Shown here: piece after piece, positions 17,271 to 23,493 of the stretch
Position numbering within the stretch: position 1 is the stretch's first letter
Layout of the letters: the number at the start of each line of letters is the position of its first letter
IMG/VR virus record: IMGVR_UViG_3300038701_001751
Span: 1-32,176 of that record
Source of the DNA: a virus
Reading direction: 5' to 3' (one strand)
DNA: 32,176 nucleotides
Position numbers and translations under genes: made by a program
The notes under the pieces: generated by a model
The model's database searches: none
Seen by the model: only the letters and a program-made list of their open reading frames with translations
What the model was told of the DNA's origin: nothing

Positions 17271-17485
17271 CGCCGCAGGCGTCTCGCTGCCAGCAGGGCC
17301 ACGCCGATTCCGAGGAGCGGCAGGCTGCCCGGGACGGGCACGCTGTGCACCGGCGGCGGGTTGGACGGCGGCTGGTATTCCCAGCAGGGAATGTTCGGGC
17401 TCACCACGGTGCCGCGCTGGCACTTCGCGAAAGCCCCTGATGACATTGTCAGCGCAAGCGCCGCTACTACTGCGATCTTTTTCAT
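17267..17485 (-). CDS. PEP-CTERM-like exported small protein
   Basis: The protein has 72 residues. Residues 1-20 are a Sec signal peptide (positive MKK, hydrophobic core, AFA cleavage motif before K21). Residues 21-48 are a short proline-rich segment with two cysteines (C22 and C34). The end is VPVPG (49-53), then a hydrophobic helix (SLPLLGIGVALLAA) and a basic RRLRR tail. This tripartite end is the PEP-CTERM sorting pattern, with Val in place of the usual Glu. In hosts, exosortase anchors or processes such proteins in the cell envelope during exopolysaccharide-linked export. No exosortase is seen here, so processing would depend on the host. It overlaps genes on both sides as ATGA and GTGA. 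Confidence 0.75.
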   Translation of the reverse strand: MKKIAVVAALALTMSSGAFAKCQRGTVVSPNIPCWEYQPPSNPPPVHSVPVPGSLPLLGIGVALLAARRLRR

Positions 17486-17727
17486 GACTTACTCCCTCCG
17501 GCGAGCCGGATCTGGTTTATCCAGTGCCTCTTCAGCACTCGGTATTTGGTCTGGGATACGCGGTCCACGTCGTTCCTGTCGACCATAGAGTAGATCGCTG
17601 AGGCCACTATGTTCCTCGGCAGATCCATCATCTCAGCAACCTCATCCACTGAGAACGCGTTCCCGCTGTTCACCAGTGGCAACCTGCTGATCTGGCTAGG
17701 TATGCTGTTCTCCAGCTTCTGTCTCAT
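17482..17727 (-). CDS. Small winged-helix DNA-binding protein
   Basis: The protein has 81 residues. Residues 25-50 have a helix-turn-helix look (AFSVDEVAEMMDLPRNIVASAIYSM, shown as character: helix, turn, recognition helix), followed by a short wing (VSQTKYRVLK). GGAGAGAG before the ATG gives a good ribosome binding site and decides the start. It is probably a transcription regulator of the leftward operon. The upstream 213-base gap may contain its own promoter, although I cannot identify one. The next gene starts inside its stop codon (ATGA). Confidence 0.65.
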   Translation of the reverse strand: MRQKLENSIPSQISRLPLVNSGNAFSVDEVAEMMDLPRNIVASAIYSMVDRNDVDRVSQTKYRVLKRHWINQIRLAGGSKS

Positions 17728-17940
17728 TTCTCTCTCCGCAATCTGTAAAGTCGGGTGTGGTCTGATTTTCGGCAGTCCCTAATTACGCCGCCCTGCCATT
17801 ACCCTGATTCGAGTGACTGACTAATCTTTGGGGATCACTCTCACAGACATCAAACCCTTGAATCGGTGTGCTAACCCGGGCCACACTCTAAACCGTTGGG
17901 CCGAGGCCCGCCGGCTAGGAAATAGCGGCAACCCATTGTT
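17728..17940. other. Intergenic gap in leftward operon
   Basis: This 213-base gap is the longest in the leftward operon besides the control regions. It holds an inverted repeat GGGCC-GA-GGCCC near 17899-17910 and GAGTGA/TCACTC arms about 30 bases apart, but no tract of T, no tRNA fold I could complete, and no convincing promoter. Its function is not visible. Confidence 0.4.
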
Positions 17941-18378
17941 CTAGTTGAACGCTGCCGCGACTGCGCTCATAACGCCGAACCCTGTAGCTACCCCAGCCGC
18001 ATACGCGAGTGCGAAACCGTGCAGCCGCCTCTTCGTGTGAACCATGTGCACGATCTTCCCCTCCGCCTCTGCTTTAGGCGGGTGATCCACGAACATCACG
18101 CTACCCGGTTTCGGATGGGCGTTGACCGCACCCTTCTCCGTCTCAGCCATGCGCAGCAGCTCTTTCATCTGCTTCATCGCTTCGAGGTTTTTCTGGGTCT
18201 TCTTCACGCCCTTCGAGTGCCCCAGAATCCACGCCCTCAGCGTGTTCTCTGGCAGGCCTATGGTGCCTGCCACTCCGGACACGTTGTCGCCCGTGAGCGC
18301 CATGTAGCGCTGCGCCATGGACACCATCTGCCTGCACCTGCGGGCGTTGCCCTGCATCACTTCTTTCGAGTACGCCAT
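17941..18378 (-). CDS. HTH protein with C-terminal membrane segment
   Basis: The protein has 145 residues. Residues about 10-55 are helical with a helix-turn-helix-like stretch (VAGTIGLPENTLRAWI). A charged middle includes a KKTQKNLEAMKQMKELLRMA-type helix. The last 25 residues (GFALAYAAGVATGFGVMSAV) form one hydrophobic segment after a basic KRRLHG, as in a tail-anchored membrane protein. AGGAGACTG precedes the ATG. A DNA-binding head with a membrane tail could tether DNA or a repressor to the membrane. That is inference; the family is not recognised. Confidence 0.65.
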   Translation of the reverse strand: MAYSKEVMQGNARRCRQMVSMAQRYMALTGDNVSGVAGTIGLPENTLRAWILGHSKGVKKTQKNLEAMKQMKELLRMAETEKGAVNAHPKPGSVMFVDHPPKAEAEGKIVHMVHTKRRLHGFALAYAAGVATGFGVMSAVAAAFN

Positions 18379-18431
18379 GTCAGTCTCCTCTGATGGCTAT
18401 ATAGAATTGCATATCAAACCTCTCTGTTATG

Positions 18432-18908
18432 CTAGAAAGGTATATCATCCTCGTAGTCCGGCTGCTCGGTCGGCTGCTGAGGAGCGGGCTGTGCTGGCTC
18501 TGCAGGCGGGGCGTAGCTGTCGGCCTCAGGGTACGCGTCGTATCCGCCGCCGCCCTGCTGCTGACCGCCACCGCGGGAGTCCAGCATCTGCATTTCCTTA
18601 GCAACTACCTCCGTGGAGTAGCGGTCGGTGCCGTCCTGAGCCTGCCACTTGCGTGTCCGCAGCTGTCCCTCGATGTAGACCTTCGACCCCTTGTGAAGGT
18701 ACTCGCCCACCACCTCGGCGAGGCGGTTGAAGAACACGATGCGGTGCCACTCCGTGCGCTCCTGCTGCTGCCCGGTCTGCTTGTCCTTCCAGTTTTCGCT
18801 GGTGGCGATGCGGATGTTTGCAACCGACCCTCCGGACGGTAGGTTACGCACCTCTGGCTCTGCGCCCAGATTGCCCACCAGAATTACCTTGTTCACTCCT
18901 CTGCTCAT
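18432..18908 (-). CDS. ssb: Single-stranded DNA-binding protein
   Basis: The protein has 158 residues. Residues 1-110 are the bacterial SSB OB-fold (start [19 protein letters not shown], then [38 protein letters not shown]). A Gly/Gln/Pro-rich linker follows, ending in the acidic tip DYEDDIPF used to recruit partner proteins. It coats ssDNA during replication and recombination. Its partners here are probably RecT and the exonuclease encoded upstream in the same operon. The ATGA overlap with the DUF1351-like gene fixes the start. Confidence 0.95.
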   Translation of the reverse strand: MSRGVNKVILVGNLGAEPEVRNLPSGGSVANIRIATSENWKDKQTGQQQERTEWHRIVFFNRLAEVVGEYLHKGSKVYIEGQLRTRKWQAQDGTDRYSTEVVAKEMQMLDSRGGGQQQGGGGYDAYPEADSYAPPAEPAQPAPQQPTEQPDYEDDIPF

Positions 18909-19828
18909 GACTTGACCTCTATGCTTTGAATGGACTGAGAGACGCCGGCCTTCTGCAGGCGCTCTTTCAGCTGTCGTTCGACGATGACATCCGGCACCGT
19001 TACGGGGACCTCGACCAACAAGCTGATGGTCACGGCTACCTTTTTGCGGCCGGCCGGAGCAGGACTGCTCTTCGGCACAGGCACGTTCTCAATCTTCACT
19101 GGCTCGGCAGGGGGTGTCTCTATCTGCTGCTGCACAGCCTTCTCGATGTTTTTCTGGCGGTTCAGCTCCTCCTGCACCATGTCGTTGATGATCGAGTCGT
19201 ACTCGTCAGCTGACGAAGTCCTGAGGTGGCGCTCGACCCGCTCCCGAGGGATGGGCTCCGCCAGACCAGCGACATCACACAGCGTGCGCAATGCGTTCAA
19301 GCGGAACTTCACCTGCTCCTGAGTCTGGTAGCAATCCATGACCCGGGCCTCCAGCGTGCTCGTTACAGCTGACGTCAGGTTTCCGCCTGCTGTCATGGAG
19401 CCCAGCTTCCGCAGGTCGCTGATGTCGACGGTGCGGAAATCCGGAGATACTTCACGCGCATCCTGCAGCTGGTTCAGGGTGGAGACCAGCAGGTCGTTGA
19501 CCTTCTGCAGGCGCTCAGCCTCGAACCGTGAAAGCTGGCTTGTGATCTCCTGCCGCACGTCCTCGACGCGCTGCTCCAGCTCTTTCGCCGCGACCTCGAA
19601 GGCCTTGATGGGGGCCATAGCCTCGGTCGCCACAGCGCGCCTGCGCTCTGCGATCTGCTTCTTCACCTTGTTCAACTCGGTCGCCTGCTTGCGCGAGTCG
19701 CCGATGTTTTCGGTGGTAACCACGAGGCCGCGGAAGTCCTCCAGCAGGGCGTCCAGCTGCTTACCTACGGTGTCGAAGTTGTGCTTGATCGACGTCGTCG
19801 ATACTGAAATCTCGAGAGACGGTTTCAT
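18905..19828 (-). CDS. DUF1351-type phage protein, SSB/exonuclease neighbour
   Basis: The protein has 307 residues from the ATG at 19828, which shares one base with the upstream TAA (TAATG). The N-terminal 130 residues look like a long coiled coil ([19 protein letters not shown], then [16 protein letters not shown]), matching the DUF1351 pattern common in phages beside YqaJ exonucleases. The C-terminal 60 residues follow a proline-rich linker and form an alpha/beta unit ([23 protein letters not shown]). DUF1351 proteins have no firmly known activity. The gene context points to a recombination or replication accessory. Confidence 0.8.
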   Translation of the reverse strand: MKPSLEISVSTTSIKHNFDTVGKQLDALLEDFRGLVVTTENIGDSRKQATELNKVKKQIAERRRAVATEAMAPIKAFEVAAKELEQRVEDVRQEITSQLSRFEAERLQKVNDLLVSTLNQLQDAREVSPDFRTVDISDLRKLGSMTAGGNLTSAVTSTLEARVMDCYQTQEQVKFRLNALRTLCDVAGLAEPIPRERVERHLRTSSADEYDSIINDMVQEELNRQKNIEKAVQQQIETPPAEPVKIENVPVPKSSPAPAGRKKVAVTISLLVEVPVTVPDVIVERQLKERLQKAGVSQSIQSIEVKS

Positions 19829-20544
19829 TAGAATTCCACCTGTATGTCCGGTAGGGTTTCGCCATATACCGAGGATTCCTCGGGGGTTATGGCGCCGCTG
19901 CCACGCATCTTGCGGACGGCTTCCTGCTTCTCCATGACGAGGTCGTTGAAACGGTCGATGTCGTCGTAGAGTGCGGTGATGTACGCATCGTCGCGGTAGT
20001 GCCGCTTCACCGTCAGGTGCAGTCCGATGCTCTCGAGCTGCGGCACGTATGTCACGAAGTCGCACCACTCGCGCTCAGCGATCAGCAGGCCGCCCTGAAT
20101 TTGATCCATGACGTCAGAGTCATCGTTGGCCATCAGGATGCGGTTGAGCTTGGACGGGGCCACGAAGCACTTGTACTCCGCCATCCCGTTGTCATCGATG
20201 AGGCCGTCAGCGCTGGCACCCAGAACCTCGCGGTCATCACAGATGAAGCCGACGGGCTGCACCAGAGTGCCCAGACGCTGCTCATGCAGCAGACGGGCAG
20301 GCTCCTCCATCTCTCTGCCCCGCTTCATGGCAAAGGTCTCAAACTCCTCGCCAGCGATCACGGTGCCGGCCTCTCTCTCCAGCGCCAGCTTGAACGCGTA
20401 GTCGTCAGCTGCTGCGCTGCACAGTCCCTTGCGGGGCCCGGACTTCAAGGTCTTGCGCACCTCAGCAAACATGCTCGCGGTAATCTTACCCGCACGCGCG
20501 GCAAACCATTCCTCGGTGCCCTGCTCCATCTCGAATACGATCAT
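19828..20544 (-). CDS. YqaJ/lambda-exonuclease family recombination nuclease
   Basis: The protein has 238 residues from an ATGA overlap at 20544. The N-terminus EQGTEEWFAARAGKITAS is the family signature. The PD-(D/E)XK centre is visible as GREMEEPAR near residue 76, D113 in GASADG, and E123-x-K125 in MAEYKC. The enzyme degrades one strand from dsDNA ends, producing 3' tails for the RecT-type annealase encoded three genes upstream. The length is normal for the family, and the gene set exonuclease-RecT-SSB is a complete annealing recombination module. Confidence 0.92.
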   Translation of the reverse strand: MIVFEMEQGTEEWFAARAGKITASMFAEVRKTLKSGPRKGLCSAAADDYAFKLALEREAGTVIAGEEFETFAMKRGREMEEPARLLHEQRLGTLVQPVGFICDDREVLGASADGLIDDNGMAEYKCFVAPSKLNRILMANDDSDVMDQIQGGLLIAEREWCDFVTYVPQLESIGLHLTVKRHYRDDAYITALYDDIDRFNDLVMEKQEAVRKMRGSGAITPEESSVYGETLPDIQVEF

Positions 20545-20906
20545 GATGTAATCCTCGTCTTGGGAAACAGCCGGTGGTACTTCTCGAGGCAGTCGTCTGC
20601 GATTGGAAGCCCGGCGTCGATGTATGCCTGCAGCGTGAGGCGAGCGGCTCGCCACTTGCTGCCGGTCTCTGCTATTTTGTCCAGCATCTTGGAGCGCACG
20701 CTGTCCGCGTTGAACCCGCTGTACCCGATGCGGTCGTCGGCCTTCCCGGAGAACAGGAACTCCGCCGCCGTGTATGAGTCAGGAGTCATCCCGTAAACCG
20801 CGCGCTCTCTGGCCTTCACCAAGCGCACCCTCTTCAGATCCTCCAAGGCCAGCAGCAGGACGGAGCCCCACAGCGCCTTGTACGCGTCTTCGCTGTTGTT
20901 CATCAT
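20541..20906 (-). CDS. Unknown protein of recombination operon
   Basis: The protein has 121 residues from the first of two ATGs in the ATGATG overlap at 20906; the second ATG at 20903 is equally possible. It is mostly helical, with a charged LEDLKRVRLVKARE stretch near the N-terminus and a TAAEFLFSG segment in the middle. There are no Cys clusters, signal peptide or catalytic motif. I do not recognise the family. Position between RecT and exonuclease genes suggests an accessory to DNA recombination or replication. Confidence 0.7.
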   Translation of the reverse strand: MMNNSEDAYKALWGSVLLLALEDLKRVRLVKARERAVYGMTPDSYTAAEFLFSGKADDRIGYSGFNADSVRSKMLDKIAETGSKWRAARLTLQAYIDAGLPIADDCLEKYHRLFPKTRITS

Positions 20907-21136
20907 GATCCCCTCAGTTGGCGGCACACGCGCCGCACTTCGCTACGGATGGCCCTCAGGGCCATGTCCTTGTTTCGTGGTGAGGACGCGGTGATGATGT
21001 ACCGGCTGGTGCCCTCAATGCTGACCTGCCACTTCAGGTGAGAGGTGCGACACACCTCTGGCCCGGTGAAGCTGGCGCCGAGAGACTCGGCCACCTTGGT
21101 CCCCTCTTTCTCAACGCTGCGCTGGAAGTGGTTCAT
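20903..21136 (-). CDS. Small dsRBD/HicA-like fold protein, putative
   Basis: The protein has 77 residues from an ATGA overlap with the RecT stop. The sequence HLKWQVSIEGTSRYIITASSPRNKD followed by a basic helix (RAIRSEVRRVCRQL) resembles small phage proteins with a beta-beta-beta-alpha, HicA-like or dsRNA-binding fold. The catalytic His of HicA toxins cannot be assigned with confidence. It may bind nucleic acid in the recombination module. The assignment rests on visual similarity only. Confidence 0.6.
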   Translation of the reverse strand: MNHFQRSVEKEGTKVAESLGASFTGPEVCRTSHLKWQVSIEGTSRYIITASSPRNKDMALRAIRSEVRRVCRQLRGS

Positions 21137-22026
21137 GCCGCAGCCTCCTCGAGGGGGAGCGACTTGATGTAGTTGCACACCGCCTCGTAGCGCTGAGGGT
21201 TGATGCCGCCCAGTGAATCGGCTCGCGCTTTCTTCACCAGATCCTCCTCGGTCAGAGTCGACTGTTCGAGCAGGGAGCGTATGTGATCCACCTGATCCGT
21301 CGACAGACCGGCCGGAGGCTCTGGCGCAGTGTCCATGCCCTCGTGCTCGTTCAGCACGGCGACCGCGGTGTCGAAGCGATCCCTACCGGGCGCCTGTGGC
21401 CACGTGTTCGACGCGCGCTTCAGCATGGACTTCAGTGCCATGGGGCGGAACCACTTCTTCCACGGCCCGTTCTTGGCCTTGCTCTCGTTGCGTATCTTGA
21501 GCAGCTCATCGGCAGGCAGGAAGTCGCAGATGATGGACCCGTCCGGGGTCTTGGCGACGCAGTACGCGCCACGCAGCCCCTTGGATCCGTCGTTCTGATC
21601 GACCCGGCTCTTGTCGAACGGGTCGAACGAGTGCTCGGGCATCGCGAACATGCCGTTCCACTTAAACTCGTCGCCCTCGTACACCAGCTCGGACTTCGCC
21701 CACGATATTGCGCCAGACTCTGTAGCCAGACGCAGCAGGCCGCGGTAGCTGATGTCCAGCCTGATCACGCCGCCACGCGGCACCATGTAGGCAAGCTTCG
21801 TTGCGGGATTCAGGCTGATGCCGATGGCGCCCACGTTCATGATCGCGGACTGTACGGCGCCCGGGTTGCTGCGGAAGGCGGTGATCGCCTGATCCGATGC
21901 AGTGATCTGCTGGTGGGCGAACAGGCACTCGGAGCGAAACTCCAGACCGTACTTGTTTACCTCGGCGAAAGGGTTGGCGACGCCGTGCAGGGTGTCAGCT
22001 ACCCTCGGGGTTTTGTTCTCAGACAT
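21133..22026 (-). CDS. recT: RecT-family single-strand annealing protein
   Basis: The protein has 297 residues. AGAGGAG precedes the ATG at 22026, which overlaps the upstream stop by 8 bases. The core (about 30-225) matches RecT: IGISLNPATKLAYMVPR, VIRLDISYRGLLRLA, WSGNP-like region replaced by SKLVYEGDEF-type strand, then KKWFRPMALKSMLKRA. The C-terminal 60 residues are a helical domain (around TEEDLVKKARADSL) typical of the part that contacts SSB. RecT anneals complementary strands exposed by the exonuclease and binds ssDNA. The gene set gives the phage its own host-independent recombination. Confidence 0.92.
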   Translation of the reverse strand: MSENKTPRVADTLHGVANPFAEVNKYGLEFRSECLFAHQQITASDQAITAFRSNPGAVQSAIMNVGAIGISLNPATKLAYMVPRGGVIRLDISYRGLLRLATESGAISWAKSELVYEGDEFKWNGMFAMPEHSFDPFDKSRVDQNDGSKGLRGAYCVAKTPDGSIICDFLPADELLKIRNESKAKNGPWKKWFRPMALKSMLKRASNTWPQAPGRDRFDTAVAVLNEHEGMDTAPEPPAGLSTDQVDHIRSLLEQSTLTEEDLVKKARADSLGGINPQRYEAVCNYIKSLPLEEAAA

Positions 22027-22315
22027 TATCGATCTCCTCTGCGTGTAGCTTGAGATTCTCAAGCAGGATATCTGCCAGCAGCCGACACTCGTTGCTGTCG
22101 TTGCCACCATTGTCCCGCTTCTCATTGATCGTAAAGAGCAGGGACCGGATTGCGTTCAAGGACTTCACCCACTCCGAAGGCTTATCGGTCGGGAACAGCA
22201 GCGCGTCTGATGCGCCGTCCTCGAACAGCTCGATGTTGGACAGGAACCGATTGACCGCCGTGTCCTCAAGGGGCGTTGGGGTCTGCGGATCCACGATGTC
22301 TATCGCTGCGCTCAT
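22019..22315 (-). CDS. Small acidic helical early protein
   Basis: The protein has 98 residues and is not recognised. It is acidic and largely helical (TAVNRFLSNIELFEDG, EWVKSLNAIRSLLFTINEK, CRLLADILLENLKLHAEEI, given as patterns). There is no signal peptide or metal site. It is the second gene of the leftward operon; start and end overlap both neighbours (ATGA upstream, 8-base overlap with recT). In lambda-like phages this position holds small host-takeover or anti-nuclease proteins, but nothing in the sequence supports a particular one. Confidence 0.7.
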   Translation of the reverse strand: MSAAIDIVDPQTPTPLEDTAVNRFLSNIELFEDGASDALLFPTDKPSEWVKSLNAIRSLLFTINEKRDNGGNDSNECRLLADILLENLKLHAEEIDNV

Positions 22316-22488
22316 GACAGCACCCCCAGACGGATAAGCTGCAGACGCTGCTCAGCACGACGCTCGCGCTGCATGCGCTGGCGTGCTGCCTCGCTGGCAA
22401 GGTCCTCTGCTTTTTGCTGGGTGTCGGCGATGAATTCGCCGTCGGTGGTGGTGAGGCGGTACTGGCCTCGCTCTCTAACTCTGGTCAT
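22312..22488 (-). CDS. First gene of leftward operon, 58 aa
   Basis: The ATG at 22488 is preceded by GAGGAGAGAGG and is preferred to the upstream in-frame ATG at 22524. The protein starts with a short beta hairpin (RGQYRLTTTDGEFIADT) and continues as a strongly basic helix (around ARQRMQRERRAEQRLQLI). Its place directly behind the leftward promoter is where lambda carries N. The basic helix would suit RNA binding, but I see no N-like or nut evidence beyond a small leader hairpin, so an antiterminator role is only a possibility. Confidence 0.65.
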   Translation of the reverse strand: MTRVRERGQYRLTTTDGEFIADTQQKAEDLASEAARQRMQRERRAEQRLQLIRLGVLS

Positions 22489-22512
22489 CCTCTCTCTCCT
22501 CGGGTTTTGAAA

Positions 22513-22529
22513 CGGCTCTCTCACAGCCG
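22513..22529 (-). promoter_or_regulatory. Leader hairpin at start of leftward transcript
   Basis: CGGCT at 22513-22517 and AGCCG at 22525-22529 form a 5-bp stem around a 7-base loop. It falls at the expected 5' end of the leftward transcript. It is too short to call a terminator; it could stabilise the message or be a regulatory RNA element. Confidence 0.3.
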
Positions 22530-22536
22530 AGTGCTC

Positions 22537-22565
22537 AGGTTAGTCTCTGGCCAGCCCCCTGTCAA
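22537..22565 (-). promoter_or_regulatory. Leftward early promoter
   Basis: On the minus strand TTGACA (22560-22565) is a perfect -35, followed after 17 bases by TAACCT (22537-22542), a weaker -10. The expected start is near 22530, giving a leader of about 42 bases to the ATG at 22488. Confidence 0.6.
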
Positions 22566-22603
22566 GCAAAAAGTTGGCACACAAAAAATGGGAAAGATTG
22601 ATG

Positions 22604-22626
22604 TGTAGCTTTTGGCTACATGTAGC
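22604..22626. promoter_or_regulatory. Operator-like inverted repeats between divergent promoters
   Basis: TGTAGC-TTTTG-GCTACA (22604-22620) is a 17-bp inverted repeat, the size of a lambda operator. It merges with a perfect 12-bp palindrome GCTACATGTAGC (22615-22626). A further GCTACA half-site at 22663-22668 overlaps the rightward -10. The neighbouring Cro-like protein is the obvious candidate ligand. Confidence 0.65.
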
Positions 22627-22641
22627 GCTCAAATTGGTTGT

Positions 22642-22670
22642 TTGCATAACTGAGTTCCAGTTGCTACAAT
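22642..22670 (+). promoter_or_regulatory. Rightward early promoter
   Basis: TTGCAT (22642-22647), a 17-base spacer and TACAAT (22665-22670), preceded by TTGC which adds an extended -10 TGC. Expected start is near 22677, about 32 bases before the Cro-like ATG at 22709, with GAGAGAGAGGG as ribosome binding site. Confidence 0.75.
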
Positions 22671-22708
22671 CGCCGTCCGGCACACCATCCACCGAGAGAG
22701 AGAGGGTT

Positions 22709-22963
22709 ATGCAGACAATAGAAGAGTTCGTAGCAGAGCGCGGCATCGAGCCGTCAGCTCGCCTGCTGGGGTTGACCGGCCAGTACATTGGCCGGGTCGT
22801 TAAAGAGAACAGGGCAATCGTCGTGATCCCGCACGGGAAATCGTACCGGGCGCTCGAGGTCACTCCGTTTGGCAGCAAGCACAATACACCGAAGGCTCGC
22901 CAGAACGAGGCGAGGAAGTATGCTCAGGTGCTGATTAAGGCGCTGCAGGAGGATGCGGCATGA
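22709..22963 (+). CDS. Cro-like HTH repressor
   Basis: The protein has 84 residues. The order TIEEFVAERGIEPSARLLGLTGQYIGRVV, then RAIVV...GKSYRALEVTPFG, follows lambda Cro closely in layout: first helix, helix-turn-helix (ARLLGLTGQYIGRVV), strand, then the EV-PF segment. It then adds about 20 helical residues, making it longer than lambda Cro. It is the first gene of the rightward operon and lies next to operator-like repeats. It likely binds them as a dimer to turn down early transcription. No CI partner is present in the window. Confidence 0.75.
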   Translation: MQTIEEFVAERGIEPSARLLGLTGQYIGRVVKENRAIVVIPHGKSYRALEVTPFGSKHNTPKARQNEARKYAQVLIKALQEDAA

Positions 22964-23493
22964 GGGCTCGCTTCATCAAGCCGGGGTTCTTCCGGGACTC
23001 TGCAGTGGCCAGCATAGACATCACCTCGAGGCTGCTTTTTATCGGCCTCTGGGGCCTCGCCGATTACACCGGCCGGCTCAAATGCAACCTCGCTGACATC
23101 AAGCTGGAGGTATTCCCTACAGATGATGTGGATATACAGCAATCGCTATTGTCTCTCAAAAAATCTGGATTGATAGATATTTACGATCACAGCGAGGTGG
23201 GCCCCATCATCCACGTCATCAACTTCGAGAAACACCAACATCCCCATAAAAATGAAAGACTTACGCGCAAAGGTGAGCCTCAACCACACCTCCCAGTGCG
23301 CCAAAATGGTGCAGTGCTCGCGAACATTCGCGAGCGCTCTACGAGTGCTCGGGCTGATTACTGTGTTCTGACTACTGACTACCTAAACCCCCCTAGCCAG
23401 AACAGAATTAATACTACTGAGGTTACTACAGGGAACAGGGGGCACATGCGCCTAGTGGCTACTAAGTCGGATGATCCGGAGGGGGCGGCATGA
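22960..23493 (+). CDS. Replication initiator (lambda O-like position), N-terminal winged helix
   Basis: The protein has 177 residues from an ATGA overlap. Residues 1-95 match the N-terminal DNA-binding domain of phage replisome organisers in pattern: KPGFFRDSAVASIDI, RLLFIGLWGLADYTGR, IKLEVFPTDD, LLSLKKSGLIDIYD, ending with FEKHQHPHK. The C-terminal 80 residues are low-complexity and probably flexible. It lacks an obvious helicase-loading domain, and the following helicase may act instead of a host one. In lambda-like phages the origin lies inside the O gene; no iterons are obvious here. Confidence 0.75.
   Translation: MRARFIKPGFFRDSAVASIDITSRLLFIGLWGLADYTGRLKCNLADIKLEVFPTDDVDIQQSLLSLKKSGLIDIYDHSEVGPIIHVINFEKHQHPHKNERLTRKGEPQPHLPVRQNGAVLANIRERSTSARADYCVLTTDYLNPPSQNRINTTEVTTGNRGHMRLVATKSDDPEGAA

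Noticed and set aside
17728-17940. A tRNA or short peptide genes in the operon gap
   Set aside because: Sequences resembling a T-loop do not come with acceptor or anticodon stems that fit, and the short ATG frames of 6-21 codons lack ribosome binding sites.
21283-22053. A 256-aa plus-strand frame opposite recT
   Set aside because: RecT on the minus strand is unambiguous; the antisense frame is a product of GC-rich codon structure.
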